Shown here one piece after another: positions 1-9,031 of a DNA stretch of 64,000 nt. Each line of letters opens with the position of its first letter. The stretch's first letter is position 1. The notes below the pieces were generated by a model. The model was not told the DNA's origin. It did not search any database and was given only the letters and a program-made list of their open reading frames with translations. The DNA is taken from positions 4,588,001 to 4,652,000 of the forward strand of contig NZ_CP068437.1 in assembly GCF_016757755.1 (NCBI RefSeq), in the 5' to 3' direction. A program made the translations under genes and the position numbers. This stretch comes from Shewanella sp. KX20019 (GTDB lineage: Bacteria; Pseudomonadota; Gammaproteobacteria; Enterobacterales; Shewanellaceae).

Positions 1-477
1 GCCGATATTAATGACTCTATGCTAAAGGTCGGCCGTGAGAAGTTGAGAGACAAAGGCATTGTAGGCAATGTGAACTATGTGCAAGCTAACGCTGAAGCTC
101 TGCCGTTTCCTGACAATCACTTCGATATTATTACCATCGCATTTGGCCTACGTAATGTCACCAATAAAGATGCCGCTATCGCTTCAATGCTGAGAGTGTT
201 AAAACCAGGCGGAAAATTATTAGTGCTGGAGTTTTCTAAACCAAAGCACGATGTGATGCGTAAAATATATGACCTATACAGCTTTAAAGTGATGCCTAAA
301 ATGGGTGCGTTAATCACTCAAGATGCTGATAGCTACGCCTACCTCGCAGAATCAATCCGCATGCATCCAGATCAAGAAACCTTGAAACAAATGATGGAAG
401 ATGCAGGTTTTGAGCAGGTGAACTATACCAACATGACTGACGGTATTGTGGCCTTGCATAAAGGGTACAAATTCTGA
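1..477 (+). CDS. ubiE: UbiE, demethylmenaquinone/2-methoxy-benzoquinol C-methyltransferase (3' part)
   Basis: This SAM-dependent C-methyltransferase acts in both ubiquinone and menaquinone synthesis. The frame is open at the window edge, so the first roughly 90 residues, including the main SAM-binding loop, lie outside. The visible part has the UbiE signatures DINDSML, FGLRNVTN and, in the second half, VLKPGGKLLVLEFSKP; it ends in the usual family tail, ALHKGYKF. It heads a block followed by ubiJ and ubiB, the arrangement known from E. coli. Identification is firm; only the 5' end is unknown. Confidence 0.95.
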   Translation, partial: ADINDSMLKVGREKLRDKGIVGNVNYVQANAEALPFPDNHFDIITIAFGLRNVTNKDAAIASMLRVLKPGGKLLVLEFSKPKHDVMRKIYDLYSFKVMPKMGALITQDADSYAYLAESIRMHPDQETLKQMMEDAGFEQVNYTNMTDGIVALHKGYKF

Positions 478-488
478 TTGGACTCACT

Positions 489-1112
489 ATGGCTCGTGAC
501 ATGTCACTACTTACGTGTGCAGCGATTGAGGTTGGCTTCAACAAGCTGATAGCCCAATCGCCTGAAGACTACGCTGCCTTGCGCAGTCTTCATGGTAAAG
601 TGTTATGCATTCAACTGACTCAGCTTAATTGGCCACTTTATCTCTTGTTTGCCAAAGAGATCCAAGTTTTTAGCCAATACGAAGGCGATGTTAACACCCA
701 AGTGAATGCCGATATCACCACGCTATATCAACTCACTGAAGGTGCCAACCTCACCGAATTGATCAAACAAGATAAACTTAGCCTCGAAGGCGATCTCAGT
801 TTATTGCAGACGTTTAGTCACTATCTACAAGGTGTTGAATTCGACTTTGCCGAGCCACTATCGCGCTATATAGGTGACGCTCCGACTCACTTTGTCAGCC
901 AAGGTGTTAAGCGAGCAAAACAAGATATCAGTCAACTATTGCTAAAAACACGCTCCCACTTAGGTCAATTAACGACCGAAGAGTATCGACTTGCACCGCA
1001 TAAACTCGAATATATTCACTTAAGTGATACTATCGAAGATATCGCGGTCGATGTCGACGCCTTAGAAACACGGATTGAGCAATTACTAAATAGGGCAAGA
1101 GTTAAACAATGA
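489..1112 (+). CDS. ubiJ: UbiJ, ubiquinone biosynthesis accessory factor (SCP2 domain)
   Basis: UbiJ is a lipid-binding accessory protein of the soluble Ubi complex, which carries hydrophobic quinone intermediates. The 207-residue length and the position between ubiE and ubiB match E. coli UbiJ (YigP). The N-terminal half looks like an SCP2 sterol-carrier fold (around residues 15-115). The C-terminal part is helical and acidic, ending in a segment with coiled-coil character (VDALETRIEQLLNRARV). The stop overlaps the ubiB start by 4 bp (ATGA), which suggests translational coupling. The ribosome site before ATG 489 is weak; an in-frame ATG four codons later is the alternative. Function rests mainly on gene order and length. 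Confidence 0.88.
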   Translation: MARDMSLLTCAAIEVGFNKLIAQSPEDYAALRSLHGKVLCIQLTQLNWPLYLLFAKEIQVFSQYEGDVNTQVNADITTLYQLTEGANLTELIKQDKLSLEGDLSLLQTFSHYLQGVEFDFAEPLSRYIGDAPTHFVSQGVKRAKQDISQLLLKTRSHLGQLTTEEYRLAPHKLEYIHLSDTIEDIAVDVDALETRIEQLLNRARVKQ

Positions 1113-2758
1113 CAGTAAAAAGTATCAGCCGCGCTTATCAAGTCATCCGCACCTCATTGAATTACGGATTAGATGATTTACTCCCCTCAAAGGTAACGCC
1201 TTGGTACTTTAAGCTATTAAGAGGTTGTCTCTTCTGGCTCAGAAACCAACACAAAGACAAAGTCGGTGGCGAACGCTTAAAGCTGGCGATGCAAGAGCTT
1301 GGGCCTGTCTATATTAAGTTTGGCCAAATGCTCTCGACCCGCCGCGATCTGCTCAGCGACGAATGGGCCGAAGAGCTGGCGATGCTGCAAGACCGAGTGC
1401 CTCCGTTTGATTCTGCCATTGCTCGTGCCTCCATTGAATTAGAACTTAATGCCCCCATTGAAGATTACTTCGATGACTTCGATGACATTCCACTGGCATC
1501 AGCCTCTATCTCGCAAGTGCATACTGCAACGCTAAAATCTAACGGTGCTAGAGTCGTATTGAAGGTACTACGCCCAGATGTAGAACAAAAAGTGCACGCC
1601 GACATTCAACTAATGTCACAAGCGGCAGGTTTTTTAGAATATCTACTAGGGAGCAACAATCGCCTTCGTCCAGCCGAAGTCGTCGAGGATTACCGCACCA
1701 CCATCGAAGGTGAGCTCAACTTAAAACTTGAAGCCCTGAACGCCATAAAGTTACGCAATAACTTCTTGGATTCTAATTCACTTTATATCCCTTTTATGTA
1801 TGAAGAGCTCTGCTTTACTCGACTGATAGTAATGGAACGCATTAACGGTATACCAGTATCAGATAAGGCTGCACTTGAAGCGCAAGGCACCAATTTAAAG
1901 CTGCTGGCTGAACGCGGTGTAGAGCTGTTTTTCACTCAGGTTTTTCGCGATAATTTTTTCCATGCAGATATGCATCCAGGCAACATTTTTGTCAGCCGCG
2001 AACATCCGAATGACCCATTCTATATTGGCTTAGACTGCGGCATCATGGGCACGCTTACCGATGAAGACAAACGCTATTTGGCTGAAAATTTCCTCGCCTT
2101 CTTCAATCGTGATTACCGCCGTATAGCTCAGCTTTATATTGAATCGGGTTGGGTTTCAGCCGATACAGATATCGCTGCATTTGAACAAGCTGTTAAAGTT
2201 GTTTGTGAGCCGATGTTTAATAAACCATTGGATGAAATTTCATTTGGTCACGTTTTACTTGAGCTATTTCGAACCGCACGTCGATTCGACATGGTGGTGC
2301 AACCACAATTGGTATTGCTGGAGAAGACCTTACTCTATATTGAAGGTTTAGGGCGTCAGCTATATCCACAACTGGATTTGTGGAAAACAGCAAAACCCTT
2401 CTTAGAAGGCTGGATGGCAGAGCAAGTTGGCCCAAAAGCCATGGCAGGTAAAATTAAACAACAGTTGCCTTATTGGGCTGAACAACTGCCCGAACTGCCT
2501 GAACTCATTTACGATAATCTAAAAATGGGGCGCAACCTAGCAAAGACGCACAACAAATTACTCGATCGGTATCTAAAACATCAGCAAAAAGCCCATAAAA
2601 GTAACTATCTTTTGATCACATCCGCTATTTTAGTGATCTGTGGCACTATTTTGTTAAATCAAGACGCTACACTATGGGCTTCTTACGGCAGTATCGGCGT
2701 AGGCGCCACATTGTGGCTGCTCGGATGGCGATCTAGGCCAAAGAACCTAAAACTTTAG
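1109..2758 (+). CDS. ubiB: UbiB, atypical kinase/ATPase for ubiquinone biosynthesis
   Basis: UbiB is a membrane-associated atypical protein kinase-like ATPase (ABC1/ADCK family) needed for ubiquinone production. At 549 residues it has the usual length. It shows the N-terminal KxGQ-type motif (YIKFGQMLSTR, around residue 70), the alanine-rich nucleotide loop that replaces a P-loop (ASASISQVH), and the catalytic and metal motifs FFHADMHPGNIF and GLDCGIMG. Two C-terminal hydrophobic helices (about residues 498-540) form the membrane anchor. It overlaps ubiJ by 4 bp and is followed after 61 bp by tatA, as in E. coli. Confidence 0.96.
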   Translation: MTVKSISRAYQVIRTSLNYGLDDLLPSKVTPWYFKLLRGCLFWLRNQHKDKVGGERLKLAMQELGPVYIKFGQMLSTRRDLLSDEWAEELAMLQDRVPPFDSAIARASIELELNAPIEDYFDDFDDIPLASASISQVHTATLKSNGARVVLKVLRPDVEQKVHADIQLMSQAAGFLEYLLGSNNRLRPAEVVEDYRTTIEGELNLKLEALNAIKLRNNFLDSNSLYIPFMYEELCFTRLIVMERINGIPVSDKAALEAQGTNLKLLAERGVELFFTQVFRDNFFHADMHPGNIFVSREHPNDPFYIGLDCGIMGTLTDEDKRYLAENFLAFFNRDYRRIAQLYIESGWVSADTDIAAFEQAVKVVCEPMFNKPLDEISFGHVLLELFRTARRFDMVVQPQLVLLEKTLLYIEGLGRQLYPQLDLWKTAKPFLEGWMAEQVGPKAMAGKIKQQLPYWAEQLPELPELIYDNLKMGRNLAKTHNKLLDRYLKHQQKAHKSNYLLITSAILVICGTILLNQDATLWASYGSIGVGATLWLLGWRSRPKNLKL

Positions 2759-2819
2759 CTAGACCTAAATAACCAAAGGTTCATAATAGAACCAGTATCT
2801 AAATTAAGAGGATTCGTAC

Positions 2820-3059
2820 ATGGGTGGCATTAGCATTTGGCAACTTCTTATTGTTGCATTGATTGTCGTATTATTGTTTGGAACAAAGAAATTACGCTCT
2901 TTAGGCGGCGATTTAGGCGGTGCAGTTAAAGGCTTCAAGAACGCCATGTCTTCTGAAGAAGAGAAGAAAGCGCTAGAAGACAGTGCAGCTGAAAAAACAG
3001 CTCAGGGCACTGAGACAGCCGAAAAAAAGGCTGAATCTAAGGACAAAGAACAGGCGTAA
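2820..3059 (+). CDS. tatA: TatA, twin-arginine translocase pore subunit
   Basis: TatA is the oligomeric pore-forming subunit of the Tat system, which exports folded, often cofactor-loaded proteins. The 79-residue protein has one N-terminal membrane helix (ISIWQLLIVALIVVLLFG), then the conserved amphipathic start (TKKLRSLGGDLGGAVKGFK), then a highly charged Lys/Glu-rich tail. The AGAGGA-like sequence before ATG 2820 is a plausible ribosome site. It is first of tatABC, with 6 bp to tatB. In this bacterium the Tat system would be needed for periplasmic redox enzymes. Confidence 0.96.
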   Translation: MGGISIWQLLIVALIVVLLFGTKKLRSLGGDLGGAVKGFKNAMSSEEEKKALEDSAAEKTAQGTETAEKKAESKDKEQA

Positions 3060-3065
3060 TCGACT

Positions 3066-3461
3066 ATGTTCGACGGTATCGGCTTTATGGAGTTGCTGTT
3101 GATTGGAGTTTTGGGGCTAGTGGTACTTGGCCCTGAAAGACTTCCTGTCGCCGTGCGCTCAATCTCAGGCTGGATCCGCGCCATGAAAAAGATGGCAAAC
3201 TCAGTTAAAGACGAATTGGAGCAAGAGCTTAAAATTGAGCAGTTGCATACTGATTTGAAAAAAGCAGAAAGCCAAGGCTTAAAAAACCTTGCGCCTGAGT
3301 TACAGGATTCAATCGATCAACTAAAACAAGCAGCGCAATCTGTTAATCGTCCTTATCAAGTAGAAGATGTTCCTTCGGCGACAGAAACTCCAGCCAAAGA
3401 CAGCCCTACTACTGAGACATCTTCGACAGAGAGTGCTAAGTCAGACAAACCTAACGGGTAG
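3066..3461 (+). CDS. tatB: TatB, twin-arginine translocase receptor subunit
   Basis: TatB works with TatC as the receptor that binds twin-arginine signal peptides. The 131-residue protein begins with the family motif MFDGIGFMELLLIGVLGLVV, followed by LGPERLPVAVR, the Glu-Pro hinge typical of TatB. A long amphipathic helix (about residues 30-80) and a Ser/Thr/Glu-rich disordered tail follow. It lies 6 bp after tatA and 3 bp before tatC, so the three genes are surely co-transcribed. Confidence 0.96.
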   Translation: MFDGIGFMELLLIGVLGLVVLGPERLPVAVRSISGWIRAMKKMANSVKDELEQELKIEQLHTDLKKAESQGLKNLAPELQDSIDQLKQAAQSVNRPYQVEDVPSATETPAKDSPTTETSSTESAKSDKPNG

Positions 3462-3464
3462 TCC

Positions 3465-4226
3465 ATGTCACAACAACAGCCATTAATAAGCCATTTGCTT
3501 GAACTGCGTAATAAGCTGCTTCGAGCCATTGGTAGTGTTCTCTTGGTGTTTATCTGTTTGGTCTATTGGGCCAATGATATCTACCATTATATGGCCATAC
3601 CTTTGATGCAAGCACTGCCCGAATCGAGCAGCATGATTGCAACGGATGTCGCCGCACCTTTTTTTGCGCCTTTCAAACTGACATTAGTGCTGTCGTTTTT
3701 TATTGCCATCCCTTATGTTCTGTTTCAAATATGGTCATTTGTAGCCCCAGGGCTGTATAAGCATGAAAAACGCCTGATGATGCCCTTGCTTGCCAGTAGC
3801 ACGCTGCTGTTCTACCTCGGTATTGCATTTGCTTATTACGTGGTATTCCCAGTGGTATTTGGCTTCTTCACTAGTGTGGCACCTGATGGTGTGGAAGTTG
3901 CGACGGATATCAGTAGCTATTTGAGCTTTATTCTCAAGCTATTTTTTGCTTTTGGTTTAGCGTTTGAAATACCAGTGGCTGTGGTTCTTTTATGCTGGGC
4001 GGGTGTTACCACACCTGAAGAGCTGAAAAAGAAACGTCCATATATCGTGGTTGGTGCCTTTATTGTAGGGATGTTCTTAACACCTCCGGACATTATTTCG
4101 CAGACCATGCTCGCGGTTCCAATGCTAATCTTGTTTGAAGGTGGGCTCATCGCAGCACGTTTCTACAGTAAAGCTGCTGATGACGAAGACGAAGAAGATA
4201 GCTCGGAAGAGACTGAACAGAAGTAG
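3465..4226 (+). CDS. tatC: TatC, twin-arginine translocase core membrane protein
   Basis: TatC is the polytopic signal-peptide receptor of the Tat translocon. The 253-residue protein shows the family signature near the N-terminus (LISHLLELRNKLLRAI), six hydrophobic spans, and the conserved cytoplasmic and periplasmic loops, including FVAPGLYKHEKR and the late LTPPDIISQ motif. The C-terminus is strongly acidic (DDEDEEDSSEETEQK). A hairpin terminator follows 20 bp after the stop, closing the ubiE-tatC transcription block. Confidence 0.97.
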   Translation: MSQQQPLISHLLELRNKLLRAIGSVLLVFICLVYWANDIYHYMAIPLMQALPESSSMIATDVAAPFFAPFKLTLVLSFFIAIPYVLFQIWSFVAPGLYKHEKRLMMPLLASSTLLFYLGIAFAYYVVFPVVFGFFTSVAPDGVEVATDISSYLSFILKLFFAFGLAFEIPVAVVLLCWAGVTTPEELKKKRPYIVVGAFIVGMFLTPPDIISQTMLAVPMLILFEGGLIAARFYSKAADDEDEEDSSEETEQK

Positions 4227-4248
4227 CTAAGTAATTTTTGAACGATAC

Positions 4249-4290
4249 AAAAGGTATTGCCATTCAGTTGATGAAGGCAGTACCTTTTTT
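4249..4290 (+). terminator. Rho-independent terminator after tatC
   Basis: Thirteen-base arms, AAAAGGTATTGCC and GGCAGTACCTTTT with one G-T type mismatch, enclose a short loop and are followed by a run of T. It sits directly downstream of tatC, where the operon should end. The rest of the gap to the next gene (4291-4507) is AT-rich and shows no gene. Confidence 0.85.
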
Positions 4291-4510
4291 GTTTTTGGCT
4301 TAAATTCTCAACCTAGCCTCTCATACCAACATCAATGCCTAACATGATCAGCCGTGACACTGCATGCTCTGTATGTCAACAGCCATAGACATTAGAAACT
4401 TTACACTTCTTAATCGCGTTAACAGCAAAATCTGGTATTGATTACATGTATGATGAAATTGATATAAAATCATGCAATAGCCTGCTTTCTAAAAATAAAA
4501 GGAAATTTTG

Positions 4511-5029
4511 ATGATTAAGCCAACTCTGTTATTACTTACAACCGCGGCGGTTTCGCTATCGACATTGGCGAATACCTCTGTTGAAGCACAGCTAACGCAA
4601 TGCGCTGCGGTACAAGACAAACTTGATCGTCTTATCTGTTACGACAATCTATCAGCTTCCTTGGTAACAAAAAGCGCAGCAAGTAGCTCCCCCACCTCTG
4701 AAGTTATTGCGGTTGCTTCATCTGCAGCAGTTATCACCAGTACCGTCAATACACAAGCAGATGCGGTAGAAGAGTTTGGTAACCTCAAGAAAGATAAAGA
4801 TGAGCAAGTGGTTACGACCATCAACCTAACGGTTAGTAAGGTCACAAAAGATCCTTACGGAGCTCTCAAAATCCAATTCGATAATGGTCAGCTTTGGAAG
4901 CAAACAGATTCACGTACTTTTAAGCTTAAGCCTGAACAAGAGGTCTATATCGAAAAAGCCGCCCTTGGCTCTTTTATATTAGGTACAAAAGATCGCAACA
5001 CTACGATTCGTGTTAAACGTCTTAAATAA
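4511..5029 (+). CDS. Small exported protein of unknown function between tatC and tatD
   Basis: I do not recognise a named family. The 172-residue product starts at ATG 4511, preceded by AAGGAA. An N-terminal signal peptide ends near LSTLANTSVEA. A cysteine-containing helical segment follows (QCAAVQDKLDRLICYDNL), resembling the two-cysteine motif seen at the start of several small periplasmic proteins, including some type VI secretion-associated ones. After a Ser/Ala/Thr-rich linker, the C-terminal 75 residues look like a small beta domain (LTVSKVTKDPYG, LWKQTDSRTFKL, VYIEKAALGSF). The stop overlaps the tatD start (TAATG), so the two are translationally linked. Periplasmic location is inferred; function is unknown. 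Confidence 0.8.
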   Translation: MIKPTLLLLTTAAVSLSTLANTSVEAQLTQCAAVQDKLDRLICYDNLSASLVTKSAASSSPTSEVIAVASSAAVITSTVNTQADAVEEFGNLKKDKDEQVVTTINLTVSKVTKDPYGALKIQFDNGQLWKQTDSRTFKLKPEQEVYIEKAALGSFILGTKDRNTTIRVKRLK

Positions 5030-5823
5030 TGCCGCTATTTATGGATATTGCTGTCAATCTCATTGGCAGCAGCTTAGAGAAAAGTATGCAACGTGTTGTT
5101 GAGGAAGCCAACAATGTAGGCGTCTCCTCAATGATTGTGATTGGTAGTCAGATTGAGGAGAGCGAACTCGCAATTGACTTGTGTCGCTCATTTCCGGAGC
5201 AACTCTATAGCACAGCAGGAGTCCATCCGCACCACGCCAGTGAATGGACCTCTCAAAGCAGCCATCAAATTAGACAGCTAAGCTTAGCTCAATGTGTCGT
5301 TGCCATTGGCGAGTGTGGTTTGGACTATAATCGAGACTTCTCACCAAGACTTAAACAGAGACAAGCTTTTGCCCAGCAGCTTGAGCTGGCAATAGAGCTA
5401 AAGCTACCAGTATTAATGCATGAGCGAGATGCCCATAGTGATTTTCTAGCCATATTAAAAGAGTACCGCTCGGCATTACCTGCTGCCCTACTACACTGCT
5501 TTACCGGAAACCGTGAAAGCCTAGAGGCTTATTTAGAGCTAGACCTGCATTTAGGGATAACGGGCTGGGTTTGCGATGAACGTAGAGGCCAGGAGCTCGC
5601 AGAGTTGGTGCCACTTATTCCAGATAACCGTATTTTGATTGAGACTGACAGCCCTTACTTGCTGCCTCGAAGTATGCGACCAAAACCTAAGTCGAGTAAG
5701 AACGAGCCTAAGTACTTACCTTACATTGCTGAATATATTGCCAATATTCGTGGGCAAACAGTTGACGACTTTGCACTGAAAACCTATCAAAACAGCCGCT
5801 CATTTTTTGGTTTGCCTTACTAA
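5029..5823 (+). CDS. tatD: TatD family metal-dependent DNase
   Basis: TatD is a TIM-barrel, metal-dependent nuclease (3'-5' exonuclease activity in E. coli) and not part of the Tat pore. The 264-residue protein shows the metal-binding elements AGVHPHHA, GECGLDYNRDF, LPVLMHERDAH, LLHCFTGN and ETDSPYL in the usual order. It overlaps the upstream exported-protein gene by one base, and its own stop overlaps the next gene (TAATG), so the three genes are tightly coupled. ATG 5041 (MDIAVNL) is an alternative start that matches E. coli TatD more closely. Confidence 0.94.
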   Translation: MPLFMDIAVNLIGSSLEKSMQRVVEEANNVGVSSMIVIGSQIEESELAIDLCRSFPEQLYSTAGVHPHHASEWTSQSSHQIRQLSLAQCVVAIGECGLDYNRDFSPRLKQRQAFAQQLELAIELKLPVLMHERDAHSDFLAILKEYRSALPAALLHCFTGNRESLEAYLELDLHLGITGWVCDERRGQELAELVPLIPDNRILIETDSPYLLPRSMRPKPKSSKNEPKYLPYIAEYIANIRGQTVDDFALKTYQNSRSFFGLPY

Positions 5824-7694
5824 TGCTGCTACTTAACCGTTTTTTATTCATCGCTATGATGTTTATTTCAAGCGCTGCCTACGCCGAAAATATGCTTACG
5901 ATCGACAGCAATACTCCGACAGATTTGGCACTAAAGGAGTGGACTTATTACACACCAGCAACACAGACTAGCGACATAATTCAAGTCAGCCAGTTAGCAT
6001 CCAGCAACTGGAATAAACTCACAGCAGATGTCGTTCGCGGTCTGAGTGACAAGCACTTTTGGATAAAATTTAGCGTACAAAGTAGCGGTTCAGTTGCCAC
6101 AAAAAGAATACTGTCGATCACCAATCCACACCTAGACCTAATAGAGTTATACCACTTCAATCAACAGCGTTTAATAAATAAAGTGATTATGGGCGACAGT
6201 ATCCCCTTCTCGCAAAGACCGATTATCAGTAATGACTTTGCCTACCCATTTAGCTGTAAAAATGAGGATTTACATACATTTTACTTAAAAATTAGCACCA
6301 CAGGATCTTCGAGCCTCCCCATCACACTTTGGACCGATGACGCCTATTACCAAAATGCTGAGCAGCAATCACTGTTATATGGTTTTCAAATTGGTGTCTT
6401 AACAGCAATTGGTATTTTTAGTCTCTTTATTGCCATAACCTCACACTCATTTAGCTATACCTATTATGCAGGTTATGTGCTCTCTCTGACCCTTTTTGTC
6501 GCGACACTGCATGGTATCGCCTTTCGTTTCATTTGGCCTAACTGGCCTATTATTCAAGCGTTTATAACACCAGCTCTATTGTGTTTATCGATGGCATTTG
6601 CCTTTCTTTTTTCAGAAAAAGTGATGCAACTGAAATACCACAGCCAACCTATGCTACGGATCTGCCGACTCGGTGCTGCTATTTCAATCGCTCTGCTCTT
6701 TCTTGGATTACTGCTTGATTACAATCTAGCGCTAAAATTGGATATCTGCGCCGTCATGTTCGCCAGTCTACTACTGATGTATATCGCACTCGTTCAGGGG
6801 TTTCGTGGCCATAAACTGGCTAAGCTATTCGCCATAGGCTGGGCAGGAATGATGTTAGGAGCCTTAATTTCTGGCATGTTGTACTTGGGCTATATTGAAC
6901 TTCAACTGCAGGCAAAGACCCCATTTACGCTTGGATTAAGTTTCGAAATCCTTTTTATGGCGGCGCTACTGGCTATACGCTATAACGATGAACGTCTGTC
7001 TAAACTACAGATCCAACAAGAAGCATTAATTCAAGCCCAAAGAGTGAAAACGACCCGAGAAGATGCACTACGAATAGAGGCCAGAAGTAGCGAACAACTT
7101 GGGCAGATGGTGCAAGAACGGACCTTAGAGTTAGAGATCGCGCTAAGAGAGCTCAATGAAGCGAATCAAAAACTGACAGAGCAATCTACCATTGATAGCC
7201 TTACCGGTGTAAAAAATAGAAATTCATTTGATAAGCGTATCCTCGCAGAGGGCCGCATTAGTCGCCGACAACAAACCCCGATGGCGGTGCTCATGCTAGA
7301 TATAGACCACTTTAAATCGATTAATGACACCCATGGGCACCTCGCCGGAGACCAAGCTTTACGGGTCATTGCCGGCGAATTAAAGCGAATATTAAAGCGA
7401 CCAACCGATCTAGTATCACGTTTTGGTGGTGAAGAGTTTGCTATTATATTACCGAATACAAATCAAGAAGGCGCCTTGCAAGTTGCTGAGTCAATAAGGA
7501 AAGCTATTTTTGAATTACCGATCCATTGGGGGGAGATTACCATCCCTCTTACGGTCAGTATTGGAGTGAGCGTTGAAATCGTCTCCTCTGAACAACATAC
7601 AACCTTGTTATTAGGGCAAGCCGATAAAGCACTTTATCGCGCCAAAAACGAAGGGCGTAATCGCATCATGCTGTACAGCCCTGAGCAAAATTGA
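5823..7694 (+). CDS. Membrane diguanylate cyclase with 7TMR-DISM sensor
   Basis: The 623-residue protein should make the second messenger cyclic di-GMP. It has a cleavable signal (ending ISSAAYA), a periplasmic 7TMR-DISMED2-like sensory domain (about 25-165), seven membrane helices (about 185-390), a coiled coil (about 395-455) and a C-terminal GGDEF domain. The active site reads SRFGGEEFAIILPN. An RxxD inhibitory site (RPTD) lies five residues before GGEEF, so product inhibition is likely. The start overlaps the tatD stop. The stop lies in a 17-bp tandem duplication. Confidence 0.93.
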   Translation: MLLLNRFLFIAMMFISSAAYAENMLTIDSNTPTDLALKEWTYYTPATQTSDIIQVSQLASSNWNKLTADVVRGLSDKHFWIKFSVQSSGSVATKRILSITNPHLDLIELYHFNQQRLINKVIMGDSIPFSQRPIISNDFAYPFSCKNEDLHTFYLKISTTGSSSLPITLWTDDAYYQNAEQQSLLYGFQIGVLTAIGIFSLFIAITSHSFSYTYYAGYVLSLTLFVATLHGIAFRFIWPNWPIIQAFITPALLCLSMAFAFLFSEKVMQLKYHSQPMLRICRLGAAISIALLFLGLLLDYNLALKLDICAVMFASLLLMYIALVQGFRGHKLAKLFAIGWAGMMLGALISGMLYLGYIELQLQAKTPFTLGLSFEILFMAALLAIRYNDERLSKLQIQQEALIQAQRVKTTREDALRIEARSSEQLGQMVQERTLELEIALRELNEANQKLTEQSTIDSLTGVKNRNSFDKRILAEGRISRRQQTPMAVLMLDIDHFKSINDTHGHLAGDQALRVIAGELKRILKRPTDLVSRFGGEEFAIILPNTNQEGALQVAESIRKAIFELPIHWGEITIPLTVSIGVSVEIVSSEQHTTLLLGQADKALYRAKNEGRNRIMLYSPEQN

Positions 7695-7711
7695 GCCCTG
7701 AGCAAAATTGA
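7678..7711 (+). repeat. 17-bp perfect tandem duplication spanning the cyclase stop codon
   Basis: The unit GCCCTGAGCAAAATTGA occurs twice back to back, at 7678-7694 and 7695-7711. The first copy encodes the last residues and stop (SPEQN-stop) of the GGDEF gene; the second is the first part of the spacer before hemB. It looks like a recent slippage or short duplication event. Confidence 0.95.
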
Positions 7712-7737
7712 CATCACCAAAAAGTCTGGAGTCGAAT

Positions 7738-8748
7738 GTGAATATTATAACTAGTGCCTACCCACAGCGTAGAATGCGTCGTATGCGTAAACATGAGTTT
7801 AGCCGCCGTCTCATGTCTGAAAACCAGCTCTCGGTAAATGACTTAATTTATCCGATGTTTGTGCTAGAAGGAAACAATCGCACTGAACAAGTAGCCTCAA
7901 TGCCTGGTGTAGAACGCCTCTCTATTGATCTGCTGCTTAAAGAAGCGGCTGAATTAGTTGAGCTTGGGATCCCACTTATTGCACTATTTCCAGTGACGCC
8001 TTCAGAGAAGAAAACTCTGATGGCAGAGGAAGCCTATAATGCCGATGCGTTAGCTCAACGTGCCGTTCGCGCCTTAAAAGAAGCTTTCCCACAATTAGGT
8101 GTTATGACCGACGTCGCCCTTGACCCGTTTACCACTCATGGTCAAGACGGCATCATTGATGACACTGGCTATATCATGAATGACATCACCACCGACATTT
8201 TGGTGAAGCAGGCACTGTCTCATGCTGAAGCGGGAGCTGATATTGTTGCCCCATCAGATATGATGGACGGTCGTATCGGTGCCATTCGCGAAGCGCTTGA
8301 AGCAGCTGGTCATGTCAACACTCAGATCATGGCATATTCAGCTAAGTATTCATCGAGCTACTACGGACCTTTCCGTGATGCTGTCGGTTCCGCTGGTAAC
8401 CTTAAAGGTGGCAATAAGCACAGCTACCAAATGGATCCTGCTAACAGTGATGAAGCACTGCATGAAGTTGCCCTTGATATTCAAGAAGGCGCCGACATGG
8501 TGATGGTCAAACCTGGTATGCCATACCTTGATATCGTCCGCCGCGTTAAGACCGAACTAGCAGTGCCCACTTTTGCCTACCAAGTGAGTGGTGAATATGC
8601 GATGCATATGGCCGCTATACAAAATGGCTGGCTGGCGGAAAAAGCAATCGTGATGGAGTCTCTACTTTGCTTTAAACGTGCCGGTGCAGATGGCGTGCTA
8701 ACATACTTTGCCAAGCGCGCAGCCCAGTGGTTAAAAGAAGAGAAATAG
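7738..8748 (+). CDS. hemB: HemB, delta-aminolevulinic acid dehydratase (porphobilinogen synthase)
   Basis: HemB condenses two 5-aminolevulinate molecules to porphobilinogen, the second committed step of haem synthesis. I place the start at GTG 7738 because GGAG lies seven bases before it and it gives a 336-residue product of normal family length; a TTG at 7708 in the same frame would add ten residues with no good ribosome site. The Schiff-base lysines lie in YSAKYSSSYYGPFRDA and VMVKPGMPYLD; the aspartate-rich metal segment is DVALDPFTTHGQDG. hemCDXY lies about 50 kb away in this window. Confidence 0.97.
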   Translation: MNIITSAYPQRRMRRMRKHEFSRRLMSENQLSVNDLIYPMFVLEGNNRTEQVASMPGVERLSIDLLLKEAAELVELGIPLIALFPVTPSEKKTLMAEEAYNADALAQRAVRALKEAFPQLGVMTDVALDPFTTHGQDGIIDDTGYIMNDITTDILVKQALSHAEAGADIVAPSDMMDGRIGAIREALEAAGHVNTQIMAYSAKYSSSYYGPFRDAVGSAGNLKGGNKHSYQMDPANSDEALHEVALDIQEGADMVMVKPGMPYLDIVRRVKTELAVPTFAYQVSGEYAMHMAAIQNGWLAEKAIVMESLLCFKRAGADGVLTYFAKRAAQWLKEEK

Positions 8749-8788
8749 CCGTTTATACCTATGTGTAGGATGGATATAGATACAAGAG

Positions 8789-8814
8789 TGCCACTCATTT
8801 GAGTGGCATTTTTT
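8789..8814 (+). terminator. Rho-independent terminator after hemB
   Basis: Perfect nine-base arms TGCCACTCA and TGAGTGGCA meet with a two-base spacer and are followed by TTTTTT, 40 bp after the hemB stop. The remaining spacer up to 9031 contains an A6/C8 homopolymer stretch near 8823-8837 and no recognisable gene. Confidence 0.92.
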
Positions 8815-9031
8815 CTCAATAGAAAAAATCCCCCCCCTCCGCCTCCTTTGCAAATAAAGTTCAATGCGCCGACTCATTTCATTGAGCTAAGTGGCTATTG
8901 TGTGAACCCTGCCACTAAATCAACAATCATGCCGTGATCGCTATAACAGTCCTTCTAGAGCATGCTTCACCCCGTAGTTAAGACATGATTGAATAAAGCC
9001 GAATTCATTTCTTCTTGCTCGAGGTATAATC

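Noticed and set aside
8830..8837. C8 run after the hemB terminator, as a phase-variation tract
   Set aside because: It lies in non-coding sequence about 195 bp before the next start and outside any recognisable promoter element.
8577..8864. 95-codon minus-strand frame starting beside a G run downstream of hemB
   Set aside because: It is antisense to the hemB end and begins in a homopolymer, giving a GGGGGG peptide; not gene-like.
8898..8913. CRP-like site (TGTGA-N6-CCACT) between hemB and the thioredoxin-like gene
   Set aside because: Two mismatches on the critical right half and a position far from the next start.
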